This document shows positions 13,459-14,337 of a stretch of DNA of 14,337 nt, one piece after another. The notes below the pieces were generated by a model. It searched no databases, was not told where the DNA came from, and was given only the letters and a program-made list of their open reading frames with translations. Origin of the DNA: Bacteriovoracaceae bacterium. GTDB lineage: Bacteria > Bdellovibrionota > Bacteriovoracia > Bacteriovoracales > Bacteriovoracaceae. Each line of letters begins with the position of its first letter. Within the stretch, counting starts at the first letter, position 1. The translations under genes were made by a program, and so were the position numbers. The stretch lies in assembly GCA_947448095.1 (NCBI GenBank), contig CANFNN010000044.1:1-14337 (forward strand). The letters are read 5' to 3'.

Positions 13459-14025
13459 ATGAAAAAACTTAATTATCCCTTTAGCGTAGAAGCTGTCCGT
13501 GATCTTAAAGTCGGAGACATGGTACTCATTACGGGTAAACTTTTTACGGGTCGTGATGCCGTTCATAAATATCTGCATGATGGTAACAAGCCACCTGTGG
13601 ATTTGAAAAACCAGATCATCTACCATTGTGGCCCGGTCACCCTCCAGGATAAAAAAGGCAAGTGGACCGTAACGGCCGCTGGTCCCACAACTTCTATTCG
13701 TGAAGAACCTTACCAATGGGAAGTGATCCGTGACTACGGAATCGTTGGAGTTATTGGCAAAGGCGGAATGGGGCAAAAAACTCTGGATGCCTGCAAAGAA
13801 TACGGCTGCGTCTATTTTCATGCTGTGGGTGGTGCTGCTCAGGTTCTGGCCGAAAAAATCATTTCAGTTGATGGATTGTATTTAAAAGAATTCGGATTAC
13901 CAGAAGCGATTTGGGAGCTCTCAGTGGAAGATTTTCCAGTCGTGGTAACGATGGATTCACACGGAAATTCACTTCATAAAGAAATTGAAGCTTCTTCTAA
14001 AGAAATGCTGAATAAACTTTTATAA
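13459..14025 (+). CDS. Class I fumarate hydratase, beta subunit
   Basis: The 188-residue subunit, or C-terminal domain in fused enzymes, forms the swivelling beta-beta-alpha domain that supplies substrate-binding and catalytic residues to the [4Fe-4S] site of the alpha subunit. Family blocks in order: LKVGDMVLITGKLFTGRDA, HCGPVTL, AAGPTTSIREEPYQ, GKGGMG, HAVGGAAQVLA, EFGLPEAIWEL and VTMDSHGNSLH. The start at 13459 is preferred over ATG 13453 because AGGA at 13447-13450 is 8 bases upstream. It begins 10 bases after the alpha stop in a shifted frame, so it is translated from the same message. Residues equivalent to the fused-enzyme linker are missing. The last 6 bases overlap the 3' end of the convergent protease gene, and no terminator is visible. 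Confidence 0.92.
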   Translation: MKKLNYPFSVEAVRDLKVGDMVLITGKLFTGRDAVHKYLHDGNKPPVDLKNQIIYHCGPVTLQDKKGKWTVTAAGPTTSIREEPYQWEVIRDYGIVGVIGKGGMGQKTLDACKEYGCVYFHAVGGAAQVLAEKIISVDGLYLKEFGLPEAIWELSVEDFPVVVTMDSHGNSLHKEIEASSKEMLNKLL

Positions 14026-14337
14026 AAAGATTCTTGGAAAGACGGACACTCCTGTTCGTCTTTCACACCCTTCACTCTGAGCACTTAAAATTCCAGCGAG
14101 CATGACGTCCTTACCAATTGTAACCAGTAAAGCTCCGCCCGAATCCCCTTCACACACCCCGGATTTAGAACCATCAGTGAAAACGATCATATTGCCAGAA
14201 TAAGTTTTGATGGAAGTGATCAATGAGTCCGCTATCTTTCCACGGGCCACCATGGAAATCTTCATTCCAGGTTTTAAAGCATAGGGAGAGACAATTTTCA
14301 TGGGCTTGATGTTTAACAAAGGTTTTTTTAATTTGAT
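14020..14337 (-). CDS. C-terminal part of a trypsin-like (S1) serine protease, truncated by the window edge
   Basis: The frame is open to the right edge, so the N-terminus, including any signal peptide and the catalytic His and Asp, lies outside. The visible 106 residues contain VCEGDSGGALL, the canonical S1 active-site block; the nucleophilic Ser is encoded at 14140-14142. A following GILSAQSEGC and a RTGVSVFPRIF strand fit the C-terminal barrel of trypsin-like enzymes. Cys in GVCEGD and in EGCER could form the usual disulfide near the active site. The chain stops about 10 residues after that strand, shorter than many trypsins, which end with a C-terminal helix. It converges with the fumarase beta gene with a 6-base overlap. 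Probably secreted, by analogy with the family. Confidence 0.85.
   Translation of the reverse strand: MKLKKPLLNIKPMKIVSPYALKPGMKISMVARGKIADSLITSIKTYSGNMIVFTDGSKSGVCEGDSGGALLVTIGKDVMLAGILSAQSEGCERRTGVSVFPRIFL

Noticed and set aside
13446..13482. Stop-codon readthrough or programmed frameshift joining fumarase alpha and beta
   Set aside because: Reading through the TAG meets another stop eight codons later in the same frame. No slippery sequence is obvious, and beta has its own ribosome site, so two genes are simpler.

Overview
The window is AT-rich (roughly 40% GC by eye), densely coded DNA. It is rich in short lipoproteins with LVSC/LSSC-type lipoboxes, secreted proteases and outer-membrane barrel proteins, alongside ordinary aerobic metabolism. 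That mix, with lysine-rich protein tails, suggests a Gram-negative predatory-type bacterium of the Bdellovibrionota (Bacteriovorax/Bdellovibrio-like). This assignment is inference from gene content; no rRNA or other marker gene is present. I see no mobile element, CRISPR array, tRNA or rRNA.

Layout, left to right. (1) Positions 2-1335, plus strand: the end of a probable FadB/FadJ-type beta-oxidation gene, then fadA (thiolase) and a strong terminator. (2) Positions 1339-2609, minus strand: two small lipoprotein genes. The second carries a complete metzincin-type zinc motif. (3) Positions 2827-8827, minus strand: a tightly packed four-gene operon. In transcription order it encodes a large outer-membrane gluzincin-like protease with a beta-propeller and beta-barrel, a Dot1-like SAM methyltransferase, a lipoprotein of unknown function, and a ThrE-family threonine/serine exporter. 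Start/stop overlaps or gaps of a few bases link the genes. A LysR regulator gene (8872-9738) lies 44 bases upstream on the same strand and is divergent from the next gene. (4) Positions 9855-10490, plus strand: a secreted YceI-family protein and its terminator. (5) Positions 10527-12155, plus strand: a secreted subtilase that appears to start on a leaderless message. Its Pro/Ser-rich tail runs antisense through more than half of an OsmC-family gene (11920-12324, minus strand). (6) Positions 12486-14025, plus strand: a two-gene class I fumarase (alpha then beta), converging with the C-terminal end of a trypsin-like protease at the right edge.

The genes fall into central metabolism (fatty-acid oxidation, fumarase), oxidative-stress defence (OsmC) and envelope or secreted hydrolases. 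Four unrelated protease-like folds in 14 kb fit a lifestyle based on degrading external protein. The most interesting points are the antisense subtilase/osmC overlap, the operon joining an outer-membrane protease to a methyltransferase, a lipoprotein and an amino-acid exporter, and the subtilase that has no room for a propeptide. I did not find a clear, wholly new defence or mobile system.
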